64,000 nucleotides of DNA, taken from Saturnia japonica. Its lineage: Eukaryota > Arthropoda > Insecta > Lepidoptera > Saturniidae. Position 1 is the stretch's first letter. Each line of letters begins with the position of its first letter. Location: assembly GCA_033032175.1 (NCBI GenBank), contig CM065328.1, positions 7,254,690 to 7,318,689 on the forward strand. The letters run 5' to 3'. A model generated the notes under the pieces. It worked only from the letters and a program-made list of their open reading frames with translations. It was not told the origin of the DNA and did not search any database. The translations under genes were made by a program, and so were the position numbers. Shown one piece after another: positions 23,600 through 33,932 of the stretch.

Positions 23600-23812
23600 A
23601 AACTACTGGAGAGATTTTGATCAATTATTCTATGCTTTACGCCTTAGATACCTGGTTCCTAAAAAAATTATCAATATATCTTAATTCTGTAAAAAGTGAT
23701 TAAAGTTTTAAGAAACTACGATTTTTATAAGTACTACGTGTTCAGTGATGTGTTTCTTGCCGTATTATTAATATAACAAACACCGCAGAAGAAGTCGCGG
23801 GTATCACCTAGT
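23600..23812 (+). mobile_element. Helitron 3' part
   Basis: Ends GTCGCGGGTATCACCTAGT (CTAGT at 23808-23812). It is preceded by AAAACTACTGGAGAGATTTTG, an internal Helitron string. The start is not resolved. Confidence 0.5.
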
Positions 23813-24014
23813 ACTTTAATAATTATATTATAGTACACTAATGTTATCATTGTTTTATTAACTCATTATAAATATTGTAGGTATGTTACGATTATTTAAA
23901 ATTGGAAAAGCACATTTCACCTTAATTGTTATAATGTATTCTTTGTTGGAAAATCTATTAACATGCGTTATTTTTCTTCTAGCAAAAGTTGTAATAAAAT
24001 TTTGAGACCTGATC

Positions 24015-24260
24015 TTCGTAAGGACTAGTGGCATAGTGGTATCAGTACGTACCAGTCCTACTGAAGCTCTAAAGTCCTACTATTATATTAAGCAGAGATG
24101 TCGCGCGTTCGATCTCCGCACAAGGCTGTTTTTTGTGTGATGAGCATTTATATCTGTGTATTGAATATCTATGTATGTATACTGTATAGTATATCAGCTA
24201 TTTAGCTGTCATAGTACAAGCTACACTTAGTTTTGAATTAAATGTTCGTATGTGAAGTTG
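24015..24260 (+). mobile_element. tRNA-derived SINE, family 3
   Basis: A-box-like TGGCATAGTGGTATCAGTA near 24030, B box GCGTTCGATCTCC at 24106. The body GTGTGATGAGCATTTATATC and a tail AGCTATTTAGCTGTCATAGT ... CTTAGTTTTGAATTAAATG follow. About 40 extra bases separate A and B boxes compared with a normal tRNA. A tail fragment of the same family is at 51470-51590. Confidence 0.65.
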
Positions 24261-24785
24261 TCTTGAAAATCTCGTGTTACTGTTCCCTCATATACAATTT
24301 TTGAAATGACAAATGGGCATAGAAATCACACAATAAAGAAATGGACTGGTTTTTTTTCGGCTTTCATTTTATCAGCACATCTTTTTATATGGCATCGCTT
24401 TTATGTGTGAATTAATTTGTTATGTCGGTACTGGTATTTGGAAGCTGTTAATATAACTTATTTACATTTGTACTGACGAACAATACGTTTTTTAAATAGA
24501 ATTTTAATTTAAATGGTAAAATTTTATTTTTCGTACCTTATTCTTAAAATTTGATATACATTTTACTGCCACATCTGTTGGAAGTATTATTTTATTTTTG
24601 AAGTATAATTTCTTTAGGCGTGTCTTAACAATTAGCTATTGTTAAATTAATTATTAATTTTAATAATAATCATTATCATAATTTTATTGTAGTAAACTTA
24701 CCATTAAAAGTAACACGTTTTGTGGAGTTATTAAAAAAGTTTTAAAGCACGAAACAAAGTATGATGTTACCAGCACGTTAAATAC
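24261..24785. other. No recognised feature
   Basis: AT-rich spacer. Confidence 0.5.
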
Positions 24786-24793
24786 ATTTAAAA

Positions 24794-25003
24794 TCAGTGA
24801 AACGCCAAGTCGACAGAGTAATGTCGACACATGCACAGACTTACTGGGTTTCTTCGCAAAAACCCCATAATTTTTCCTCTGGGCGGTGTCAAAGGACAGC
24901 GCTCAATCACCTGGCGGTTGTGGTCGGGCCACGAAGGTAGCTTCGAATTTCTAATATTCTGTAATACTGTAAAAATTGGGGTTAGCTGTGTCGGCGGGGT
25001 CAT
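24794..25003 (-). CDS. Candidate coding exon or small ORF, 69 codons
   Basis: Minus-strand frame from ATG at 25003 in a fair context (GGCC before the ATG) to a stop at 24794-24796. The protein starts MTPPTQLTPIFTVLQN and later has an R-C-P-L-T-P-P-R-G-K segment and basic FLRRNP. A consensus splice donor (A|GTAAGT) follows the FLRRNP codons near 24838, so this could be a first coding exon. The plus strand is open over the same interval (24831-25022), which weakens the case. Matches no repeat in the window. No known domain. Confidence 0.2.
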   Translation of the reverse strand: MTPPTQLTPIFTVLQNIRNSKLPSWPDHNRQVIERCPLTPPRGKIMGFLRRNPVSLCMCRHYSVDLAFH

Positions 25004-25022
25004 GGCCGTGTATTTTACGTGA

Positions 25023-25807
25023 ATATTTGACGCTTTAATTTTTTACGTTCTCGGCACCTTTTCACTATATTCTTAAATATAGTAGTTATGTATATTGCTA
25101 GATTGCTGTTGAGAGGCCCTTGTCTACCGTATACGGTTTCTGTATTTCGATTTGTCTTTTTACGAATATTGTATTAAATTCTCTTAATTTTTAACTTATT
25201 ACTATATATATATCTTGAATAATTACGCCACACTAACGTTTTGTATACGCCATTGTATATAACTGTCAATCGAAAATAAAATTTTGTCATAATTTAAACT
25301 AAATGGAAATTATATGACGCGGTGAAAATCGTTAAAATATCGGCACTTTGCCCTCCTTCGCGCTCAATGTGTCCCAGTCCTCTTTTGTTATTTAACTGTC
25401 GAGTGGCTTAGTTAAATTTTGTATGAAGATGAATGATTAATGAAATAATGAGATATAGAAAATATACTATATCATTGAAATTTTATCATCATCATTTTTC
25501 TTCATTTCCCATGTTTTGCTATTAATAAAAACATGTTTTTTTTGTAACATAACTTGATGGAGTCGGATTAGTTAAGACGCGTCTAGTAAAGGTACGAAAG
25601 TTGTCAAAGACAGTATCCACATGAATATTTATTTTAAACAATGTAATAAATCTAGTATGGCTGAATCCTGGTCACCTGATCTAGGTATAACCTGTATCTC
25701 AGGTAACAGTGTCTTCGCCAATATACAACAATTATATGATTATTTTACTGTCAAACTACGAAATAAAAGAACAAAATAAAATAATAAATGAGACAAACTA
25801 CAGATAA
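25023..25807. other. No recognised feature
   Basis: AT-rich spacer. Confidence 0.5.
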
Positions 25808-25808
25808 A

Positions 25809-25852
25809 AGTGTGTGTGAGTGTGCGTGTGTGTGCGTGCGTGCGTATGTGTG
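25809..25852. repeat. GT-rich microsatellite
   Basis: Interrupted GT/GC dinucleotide run of about 44 bases. Confidence 0.85.
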
Positions 25853-25917
25853 TAATAAATTTGCTTACAAGTATATGTACACAGCTTGTATGTTGTTTGA
25901 CATGAGAAATCCTCACT

Positions 25918-26480
25918 AATCTTTGTGTAATGGCATATTTACTACTTTACTGCTTGTAATAGATTTTCTATTTCATAATAATCATATTTATAAAGAATTT
26001 CCTTTAATGTATTTCTTAGTCGATGATTATTAAGATTCTTAAACGTATTATGGTAGTTGAGGGAATTATATAGATATGGGCCTTGATATCGATATGTCAT
26101 ACGAGCCAGTGTAGTTTTAATCTGTGGGACAGGAAAACGATGAAGTCTTTTTTACGGGTTGTTCCAGTTAAAGTGGAACTCATAATTTGATGGTAGCGTC
26201 TAATACATTGGTAGACAAATAACTTTCGAATCGACAATACTTTAGCCTGCTGATACAATAGTGTTGTAGGGTGTGTATAGGGTAGCCCCAGTAGAACTTT
26301 AGGAATGGTCTTTTGTGCACGTTCAACAATAAGAAGTAGTGACCTAGACGCAGCACCCCACGAACAAATACAATATCTTAATAAACATTCACAAAAAGCC
26401 TTGTACATATGGATAAGGATGGTGAGGCAAATGCTCCTGCTCTTCACCTCAAACCCTAACTGCATTCAACTCACGCGCTT
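25918..26480 (-). pseudogene. Non-LTR retrotransposon RT C-terminus and 3' UTR
   Basis: The open frame 26097-26465 (about 122 codons, minus strand) contains the post-palm region of insect LINE reverse transcriptases. Visible are an IHMYKAFCECLLRYCICSWG segment (family pattern Y-x-A-x-x-x-S-x-x-x-Y-x-x-x-x-WG), then V-E-R-A-Q-K-T, KVLLGLPYTHPT and L-Y-Q-Q-A-K-V-L-S-I-R-K-L. Catalytic motifs upstream are missing, so the copy is 5'-truncated. Below 26097 lies its 3' UTR; the last ~65 bases recur at 1-65. Not functional by itself. Confidence 0.7.
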
Positions 26481-26841
26481 ACTATAGCTGCAATTCCAAA
26501 TTGTATCCCCCAGTTTTGCTATCATTTTTTGAATAGCCTCCCACTATGGAAGCAAATTTTAGACGTATTCATATTAAAATTCATATTGGCAATTTACGCT
26601 AGGTAATAATAACTCTTCTCCAGTGCCGGTTGTGGTACCGAGTCTATATTTTGTGATTTTGTTTACACTAAGGCAATATTATTATATTTATTATGAATAT
26701 GAGTCAAGGTCAAGTTTAAGGGAGCCAAAGAGTGTAACAGCTACAGCGCTACCTATTGGATCCTAAGAAACAAATATATTTTATGACTATAACTTTAATC
26801 GGTCAAGTTACACGATCACATGCACCAAAGATTTCTTATAT
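26481..26841. other. No recognised feature
   Basis: AT-rich spacer between LINE remnant and Helitron. Confidence 0.5.
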
Positions 26842-27148
26842 ACTAGCTGTACCCGCGGTTCTGCTCACGTGAACTACAAACAAAAATGTTTTACCAAGCA
26901 TGCCACTACGCCGCCAATGCACCCATGTTAGCCTATAGTTGTTTTCACTTTCCGTACTTGCCTAAAGCTTGCTAGATTACTTTACGTTCATAGTTGCTGC
27001 TCCGCTCCATACAGTTATAGCGTAAAATTATGCAGCTTACAAACTTTTTTAATAAGCAGACTATAAAATGCAAAAAATGTTAAAATCTGAGTGGTAGTTC
27101 CAGAGATTCGAACAACCTATGGAACTTTTTTACATAATGTTAGTATAA
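26842..27148 (-). mobile_element. Non-autonomous Helitron, ~307 bp
   Basis: Minus strand: 5' TTTATACTAACATTATGTAA (decayed start), AATCTCTGGAACTACCACTC, and 3' AGAACCGCGGGTACAGCTAGT-type end at 26842. Coding capacity none. Confidence 0.6.
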
Positions 27149-27339
27149 ATTAAGATTAAAAGTTTCATAATAATTGTAAGGTTATTTGTAAAGACTATGT
27201 AATTATGCTCTTGATATGGACGAGAAATGAGAATAATTTATACATTGAACAAACAATAATTTATTAGTCATAACTGTTGAAGCGGTCAGAGTAATGTTTC
27301 TTTGTAATACTAGAAAGAGAACGCCCTCGAGCCTGGTGG

Positions 27340-27590
27340 GCCCTAAAAACTAGACCCTCTGATGGCTTTTACAGCTTCACCGTGGCTTGGGGGTGAGCGC
27401 TTAAGGCACTCAACCGCATATCCCCCCTAAATCACTCAGCTCCCTGTGCTTTATAGGAGCATCGCCACCGCACTGTGATTTCCACGTCATCGCACCTCAC
27501 CGTATCGTACCAGGAGCGATCGTATAATGTCACGTGCTAGTGGCGTCATCATCGAGAGTCAGTTGAGAGTGTTCTAATGTGTGAATTTAC
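27340..27590. repeat. Module shared with 57465-57505 plus GC-rich DNA
   Basis: GATGGCTTTTACAGCTTCAC and the following CGTGGCTTGGGG recur at 57473-57502. The rest (27400-27570) is GC-richer and holds CACGTGCTAGTGGCGTCATC and an initiator-like GTCAGTTG. Class unknown. Confidence 0.3.
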
Positions 27591-28175
27591 ATGAAATTAA
27601 TAGGTGCAATCCTGGTTATTGATGAGGGTTCTTGACCGATGTAGTTATATTAATACATATAAATGAAGATAACAATTCAATAAGTTATATAGATTTTTAA
27701 ATTTTTGTTTGCTGTCTTCCTAGCCACGCACTTGATTCGGCTGCATCTGCCGGAGACAAATGAAAGCGGTTTTTTAAGCACACTCTACATTTTAGTACAC
27801 TGTTAAATTTTTACATCAAATGCACCGTATACGCTTGTGTTAAAGTTCAATCTATATAATCCGAACTGTAAATACAAGTTGGTAAGCTAACCAGAGATAG
27901 AATGAGGAGACATAATGTGGGGTGTTTAAGTTATGTAGCGCTAAGTAAAAGTCTTTTATGATATTTCTTTAGTATTTACGTGATTTTTTTGTCTCGTTTA
28001 TGATAAAATATGCCTTAAGTCTCTATGTTTCTCTTTCTTCTTTTATTTCGCGGACGGGAGTGGAGCTAATATTTTATATATCTATTTGTTTTGCTTTTGT
28101 TATATTTGAAAAGGGCGTAATATTATTATTCTCGTAACAAAAGTTATTTTGGAGAAAAGAGGAAACTTATTATAA
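27591..28175. other. No recognised feature
   Basis: AT-rich spacer. Confidence 0.5.
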
Positions 28176-28250
28176 ACTAGTTGTGCCCACGACTTCGTTT
28201 GCATGAGCTACAAAATGCCGTTGATCGGGCATACACGTTGTTCGAGAAGG
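28176..28250 (-). mobile_element. Helitron 3' end
   Basis: Minus-strand terminus ACGAAGTCGTGGGCACAACTAGT-like (ACTAG at 28176-28180). Only the last ~75 bases are recognisable. Confidence 0.5.
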
Positions 28251-28359
28251 TTCGCGTGATATGTGCTGGGCCGTTAATTCAATCAATCGCTAATCAATCC
28301 CTCTCGCAACTCAATAGCTGCGATACACAGTAATTATTCTAATAACAAACCAAAGAGAC

Positions 28360-28735
28360 ACACCTTGTCAGGAGCGGGCGGTGACCTTGACCTTCCCCCG
28401 TTGATCTGGACTGCAGATTGTAAAGTATGTATGTGTAGAGTGAACTGTGTGTAAGTGTCACAGGACACTATCACGCAAGCAATCTGTTCATCAAAACCCT
28501 CCTGGCAAACCAACTCGAAAGTAATATAATGCAAAAACTTCAACTACCGTAAATCACATATATCTCAGCGCTAGCCGAATGTCCGGAATGACGTAGCGCA
28601 TACAAAACAATAAACGCGAGTTCACGGCCAAAGCACGAAGCAAACTGGGCCACATGCCAGCAAAACCGTCGAACGAAGCTAGGGAGTGGGGCGGGCCGAA
28701 CGATGCACCTGCCATGCAATTCGCCAATCACAGCG
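28360..28735 (-). CDS. Candidate first exon with a 53-codon ORF
   Basis: A GC- and CpG-rich block differing sharply from its surroundings and matching no repeat here. On the minus strand an ATG at 28715 opens 53 codons (start MAGASFGPPHSLASFDGF) to a stop at 28554-28556. Two further minus-strand frames are also open across most of the block but begin at GTG or TTG. A consensus splice donor (AAG|GTGTGT) would end the exon at about 28364. It could be a 5' exon of a host gene extending left, or a non-coding promoter-associated transcript. No domain is recognised. High GC alone lengthens open frames, so confidence is low. Confidence 0.25.
28381..28394 (-). promoter_or_regulatory. Nuclear-receptor response element (FTZ-F1/ERR type)
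   Basis: The minus strand reads AAGGTCAAGGTCAC: two AGGTCA half-sites head to tail with no spacer, the second extended as TCAAGGTCA. That is the consensus of monomer-binding receptors such as FTZ-F1, ERR and DHR39. Binding is an inference. Confidence 0.35.
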
Positions 28736-28800
28736 ATCGCGGCATCGTACGACGCGGCTAATGAATTTGTATTACAAACACACGTGAATCGTGCTATTCC
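28685..28800 (-). promoter_or_regulatory. Candidate proximal promoter
   Basis: Within about 110 bases lie a GC box (GGGGCGGGCC at 28688), a CCAAT box (GCCAATCACAG near 28723), CGATCGCGG and an E-box CACGTG near 28780. The order would suit a minus-strand start near 28700. No TATA box at the expected distance. Confidence 0.25.
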
Positions 28801-28869
28801 CGTTCGCGGTTATATGCTTATTGCGGATAATCCTTAGAAGATAGACAAATGCACTTCATTAATTTTTTT

Positions 28870-29211
28870 TAGGTATCTTTAATGTCTAAAATTATGTAGG
28901 CGGTTTACTCAGCGTAAGCCTTTTAAGGCCTCGAGTGGATTTACCATGACCATTTTTTTATTTATTTGAAGGAACCCTAAACCTTTTTCTTAAATAAGCG
29001 AAAGTTGCTCCTTATAATATCAGCTATGTATAGTGAAAGTCCGGTCATAATCGGTCCAACCGAGAGATTACCCAGAACAAACAGACAGACAGCAAAAAAA
29101 AAAAAAAATAGGTATTTACCGTATATTACTCTCGTATGCATTCAGTAAAAACTGTTATTTTGACATTACAAACAGACACTTAAATTTTATTAATTGTTTT
29201 TATTATATAGA
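28870..29211 (-). mobile_element. Helitron, third family, 3'-truncated
   Basis: Minus strand from TCTATATAATAAAAACAATT at 29211, colinear with 18170-18480 (TGTAATGTCAAAATAACAG, GGTTGGACCGATTATGACCG). The match fades near 28885 without a CTAGT end. Contains a 15-base A run at about 29096-29110. Confidence 0.65.
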
Positions 29212-29375
29212 TACCTATAGAAGGCGAGTTGCATCATTTGCACCGGCCAGTCAGTCTAGTCTCGGGCGCCACAGACTGTACGCGTATTGTATAATACTTA
29301 GAAAATATTTAATTTTGTAACTCGATAAATAATAAATTTAACTTTAACCGACATTAGAAGAGGCAAAATCCCTAT

Positions 29376-29909
29376 ACTATTTCCATTTCTTTATTTTCTC
29401 GTTGACAGTTTTAATATGATAGTTGTAGTGTTGTGACCAGATAAGTAATGATATCGATCGCATATGTCGATGACGATTCATGAGATTTTGATTAAAATAA
29501 ATAAATAAAGATTACTTGTCTTTATAATTATTTCGTTTCATTGTCGAGTACGTACCTATACCTACTTATTTTACAACAGCTTCGAAAATTTTGAAGAAGT
29601 TGGCATTATCAATCAAGAATTAATACGTGTAACATCTTGTAATGAAATATAATATTAGTTAATAAATTTGTACAAAAGTATCCGGTAGTAGTTTAGTTTC
29701 TTACATTTTGAAAAAAAAAACATCGGGTCTGTTATTTTGCTACATTTATCGATATAGCTCCATCCCTATCAGTTTCTCCGACTCTGGTATAACTTTGTAC
29801 GTATGTAAACGTCATATTTTTATAAAATAATGCATACATAATGTAAAAAAGCCGCTCTTTCATGTTTTCACAGGAGCTGTCATCGATAAAATAAATAAAT
29901 GGAAATGGT
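29376..29909. mobile_element. MITE, ~540 bp, copy 2
   Basis: Full-length partner of 15541-16083; left ACTATTTCCATTTCTTTATT, right complement ACCATTTCCATTTATTTATT. Differs by scattered substitutions and a few small gaps. Only 21 bases separate it from the next Helitron. Confidence 0.7.
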
Positions 29910-29930
29910 ACAAAAAACGGAATATATCTA

Positions 29931-30553
29931 TCTATACTAATATTAAGCTGAAGAGTTTGTTTGTTTGGCTGAACGCGCTAATCTCAGGAAGTACTAGTTG
30001 GAATGGAAAAATTATTTTAGTGTTGAGTAGCCCATTTATCGAAGAAAGCTATTATAGCCTATAGATTATATAACATCACGCTATAACCAATAGGAGCGGA
30101 GCATTAATGAAAAATGTTGCGAAAACGGGGAAAATTTTACGCAAACGGTTAAAGTTACGCAACAATGATGTGTAACGGAATTATTTCTTTCAAATAGTTC
30201 AAAAACAAAAAAAAAACACGATAACATATGTCTATCTTTTAAGGTTAACGCAAAATAACCTTTTTTAGGGTAATAAAATTTGTTCTCAAATAATGCATTA
30301 TTTGCAAAGGTGTTTTAATAATCATGGTATTAGTCCTTATCAAAATAAATACGTTTTTCATCATAAGTATTTAATTTTGGACAAAATTGTCCTTTACATC
30401 TTTTGATTTTAATAAATAGATTAAGAGATATCACAGTTTTAAAATAACTCCGCAGCAAAATAATCAAGTACCACGTGATATATAGTACGTTATATTATAT
30501 TATATTATATGTTATATTGTAGGTGCCTACGATAATTGTTATTTGTCTCTGCC

Positions 30554-30623
<70 letters not shown>

Positions 30624-30656
30624 GTTACGCAGATGAAGTTGCGCAAGTCAGCTAGT
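29931..30656 (+). mobile_element. Complete non-autonomous Helitron with a CT microsatellite
   Basis: 5' TCTATACTAATATTAAGCTG, 3' GTTGCGCAAGTCAGCTAGT, length 726. The interior has TTTGTTTGTTTGGCTGAACG and GCTATAACCAATAGGAGCGG, widespread in lepidopteran Helitrons. No Rep/helicase frame. Such elements move by rolling circle using proteins from an autonomous copy, which this window lacks. Confidence 0.75.
30558..30621. repeat. (CT)n microsatellite, 64 bases
   Basis: Perfect CT run 35 bases before the Helitron 3' end. The related copy at 2482-2497 has a much shorter run at the same place. Confidence 0.95.
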
Positions 30657-31990
30657 ATTATAATGTGTCAATACATATTAAACGCGCTAAGTCCACTATA
30701 ATACATTTTTGATATTTTCGTACTGTCGTATTACTTTTATCATATTCGACAATTTGGTATTTATTAAATTAAAAAAACTCCATCAATTCACGTAGAAATA
30801 TGGATTATAATATTCAATTTTATTTTTCATAGTGCCTAAGTTTTCACCAGTGTGAATCAAATTCATTAAAGTCCAAACCGGCCAATCACAAACAGTACTG
30901 TGCAGTGTCATGGCCGCCATATTTGTCTCTAGCTCGTGTTGTTTTGAATCTTGCTCTCAAGTTTTTATAGAATTATGGATGATAGAATTATAATTTATTT
31001 TATATTTGTTTTATAAACTTTAAACAGACCATGTATAAAAGGGCTTTGATTTATTTAACTATTCAAAATAGTGGTATACGTGATAATTTTTCAAAAATAT
31101 GTATTTCGCGAGCCAGACAAATGTACTAACCGGGGTTTGGAATTAATTTGGTAATTTTTTGGTGGGGTAATTTTTCTCCTAAGAATGCTAAGGATAGTAG
31201 ATTGTAAGAATTGGAAATTGCTTACTTATTTAATATTTCAAACATGTATCTTGTAGATATTATATGAAAACTCAAAAAAATTATAATAATCAGTATTTAA
31301 AATGTATAATTTACACTTTCTGTATGTTATATTGTAAGTACCTAAGTTTATGAATAAAGTAAATCAGTGCTAATACAATATGCCTAGATCAACATGCTAA
31401 TAATTTGATGGGTAACTCACCACAATATCTTTACGATTATTAATTACTTAATTATTATTGATTATTTATTTAGTATTTTTGATTTATTATAATATGTACA
31501 TATACTATGCAAAGACTATTTCTAGCCATACACATACAAATTTATCCGACCGAGCTGCCTGATGGGCGTGGCTGGCGAGGATATCTGATAATGTATATCG
31601 TGATTCGGGCACAGCTTTATCTGTCAATGGATGCCAGCTGCCGATACTCAAAACCAACGGATCGGATACTGGATAGACAAATTCGAGCATCAAACTGTGA
31701 ATGTGTGTTGATACCTCAGTTAAGCACTAATGCTTTAACTTTATCTCATTACTGTACATTCTTTCTCAAATAAGGGGTTTCATTATATTTCGAAGGTATC
31801 CAAAAGCTGAAAATCTTCATGGATTGACAAATCTGTGGGTAGATTCATATGGCTCTAACGCGGTCGTTTTTCTACCTGTCTTCTACGTTTTCTTTCTTCG
31901 GTACATATAAAATCTCCATATATTACAGGTAGATTTTTTCTTTGAAAGAGACATTACATACAACCGTTTATAATAAAATCACTATCACAA
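30657..31990. other. Spacer, no supported gene
   Basis: AT-rich. Between 31505 and 31773 both strands are open for 60-88 codons in a slightly GC-richer segment, without motif or start context worth calling. Confidence 0.45.
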
Positions 31991-31997
31991 CAGATAA

Positions 31998-32138
31998 CCG
32001 AAACCTTGTCTGGCGAAATCGAAGATCAGATCTGATCAACGGGTAAATCTGTGCGAATATGGCGAGTTAATGACACTTTTAGAACAGCTCAACCAAAAGG
32101 AAAGAAAATTAGTGGAATCGGTTGAGCAACTAGGTTAG
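31998..32138 (+). CDS. Coding-like open frame, 46 codons, Leu/Glu-rich end
   Basis: The frame opens after a stop at 31995 and ends at TAG 32136-32138. Its first ATG is at 32070. The last part reads MTLLEQLNQKERKLVESV, a strongly amphipathic, helix- or coiled-coil-forming string with coding-like composition. It could be the end of an exon or of a lost protein. The sequence is not in any repeat I recognise. Too short to exclude chance. Confidence 0.2.
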   Translation, partial: PKPCLAKSKIRSDQRVNLCEYGELMTLLEQLNQKERKLVESVEQLG

Positions 32139-32182
32139 GTTATGTAATACTTACTTTGTATTATCAGGTTATTTAAATAATT

Positions 32183-32311
32183 ATGGCTGCTACTAAAGTG
32201 GTTCGACAGCGAAACAATTTGCCGTCGTCATTATCATCACACACGACCTTCTTGCAAGAACTTGATCAGTGTTACAATGCGCCCACGCATATTGCGGTAA
32301 ATAAAGTGTAA
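32183..32311 (+). CDS. Candidate 42-aa small ORF or first coding exon
   Basis: ATG at 32183 in a good context (A at -3, G at +4), stop TAA at 32309-32311. The product starts MAATKVVRQRNNLPSSLSSH and is Ser/Gln/Asn-rich with no membrane segment. A weak splice donor (G|GTAAAT) at about 32295 would fit a first exon. It lies 45 bases after the frame at 31998-32138, in another phase. Unrecognised; not repetitive within the window. Confidence 0.25.
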   Translation: MAATKVVRQRNNLPSSLSSHTTFLQELDQCYNAPTHIAVNKV

Positions 32312-32339
32312 CGTATAGATGCCAGTGTTTTTTTTTCTA

Positions 32340-32625
32340 TAATCTTACCTGATGTTATCTGACGATATGGCCCAAGACTGTAGCACACTAAATCTAGTGG
32401 GAGAACTGGCTCTCAAGTTCAGATGTCGAGACACACTTATACCTACCTGCTTGGCTAGTAAGGGTGGTAGCTGGCCAGGCGGTCATTAGAAAATGACCAA
32501 CCACCATACTATGGCTCCATCACGATGATTTCTTTCTCCAAAAACTGCGGCTCACTGCAGGGATATGAACTCACGTCGATCGACATGATGTCCATACACT
32601 ATAAGCCATCATTGCTTGGGCATGT
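32340..32625 (-). mobile_element. tRNA-derived SINE, family 2
   Basis: Minus strand; colinear with 17525-17770, including GTTCATATCCCTGCAGTGAG (B-box area), CATCGTGATGGAGCCATAGT and CTTGGGCCATATCGTCAGAT near the tail. The longest copy of the family here. Confidence 0.65.
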
Positions 32626-33205
32626 TGGAAAATGATAGGGTTTATGAAAATTTATATTTGGATCAAGTACACCCAAAAATATAAAATATACTGATAAGAA
32701 AATTTAACTTTGTGATACGCGGAATTATTTTATGAAAAAAAAAGAGAAATATGTAAACCGTGATAGATAAAGAAAAAAGATAAAAAGGAAGACATGCTGA
32801 ACTTAAGACTGTAGAAAATTTTCGCTTTATAATAACAAACAGTCCTTTTAAGAGATCAATTTTCAGTTTAAATGCACATGGTCCGCTGTCGGAAGTCATC
32901 AACGCTAGTGGATTACCATCGACCGAAGCCGCTGACATCTCCAATTTGTTCGGATGTATGATATCGGAGATAGTGAAGATTTATATTACGGTATTGTATA
33001 TTTGTATTGTATTATTGATATTAATATAATCAGGTATATTTTTACATTAAAAATACATTAGGTTATGTCTGCATTTAAATATTAATAATTTATGATATTT
33101 ATTCGTCAAAACCTTCATTGTGCTGGCTAGAATATTGATTAGCGAAACAGGCTGAGTGCTTCAATATTAACTTTGAAAAATGTAATATTATGAATATTAA
33201 AGAGT
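32626..33205. other. No recognised feature
   Basis: AT-rich; the 93-codon minus-strand frame 32663-32944 has only a Phe/Ile-rich stretch. Confidence 0.45.
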
Positions 33206-33705
33206 TTAAAATCTGGGAGATCGAGCTTCGCTCGGTGTCCCACAAAAAAAAAAACACTTATCTAGGTATACTTGGAATGTAAAACATTATCCAAATCGTT
33301 GGAGCCGTTTTCGAGAAACCAATTACATAAATATATAAAGGATTTCCGATAATGAATGGATAACCTTGAAATGGCTTATAGTAGAACTTATGGCCGTTCA
33401 GAAAAAAATGCGAAACAAAATATATCCTAGATAGTACCTAAGATATGATTATTTAAAATAAAAAACTACAACTTTTTACCTTGTTTTACATTCTTGTATA
33501 CTGCGACCACAAATGACTGAATTCTATCGGTTTTTTGTTGTTCTATTATTATACGCTAACTATGCCAATCGATAAGCAGTAAATAGTTTGATTAGCTATG
33601 GTAATATTAAAAAAAAAACTTGTATTAATTTTTCAGTGAAAAATTTGCTAAAATATTTTTTTTACTAAGTTTAAGCATCTTGGGTTTAAAAAAATGTATG
33701 AAAAC

Positions 33706-33852
33706 TGTAATATCTCGGATAATTTAGATTTAAACTAAAATACTCGTGCACTGTCAGACATTTATTTCATACTGAAACATGTACCCTCGACTCCACATAA
33801 CTGTATCTTTATTTCTATGTACCTACATATAAAATACTCTTAATACACTACA
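33706..33852 (-). repeat. 3' LTR, 147 bp
   Basis: TG...CA bounded (plus strand TGTAATATCTCGG ... ACACTACA). Differs from the other LTR at about six positions by eye (near 96% identity), so insertion is not recent. The flanking five bases 33701-33705 are AAAAC. Confidence 0.9.
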
Positions 33853-33866
33853 TCTCTCCACACTTA
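33853..33866 (-). promoter_or_regulatory. Polypurine tract next to the 3' LTR
   Basis: The minus strand reads AAGTGTGGAGAGA immediately before the 3' LTR, the expected primer site for plus-strand DNA synthesis. Confidence 0.6.
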
Positions 33867-33932
33867 ATTAACCTTACAGCTACCTAAAACAATTATTTAT
33901 TATTATTTTACAATCATAGTAATACATGGTTC

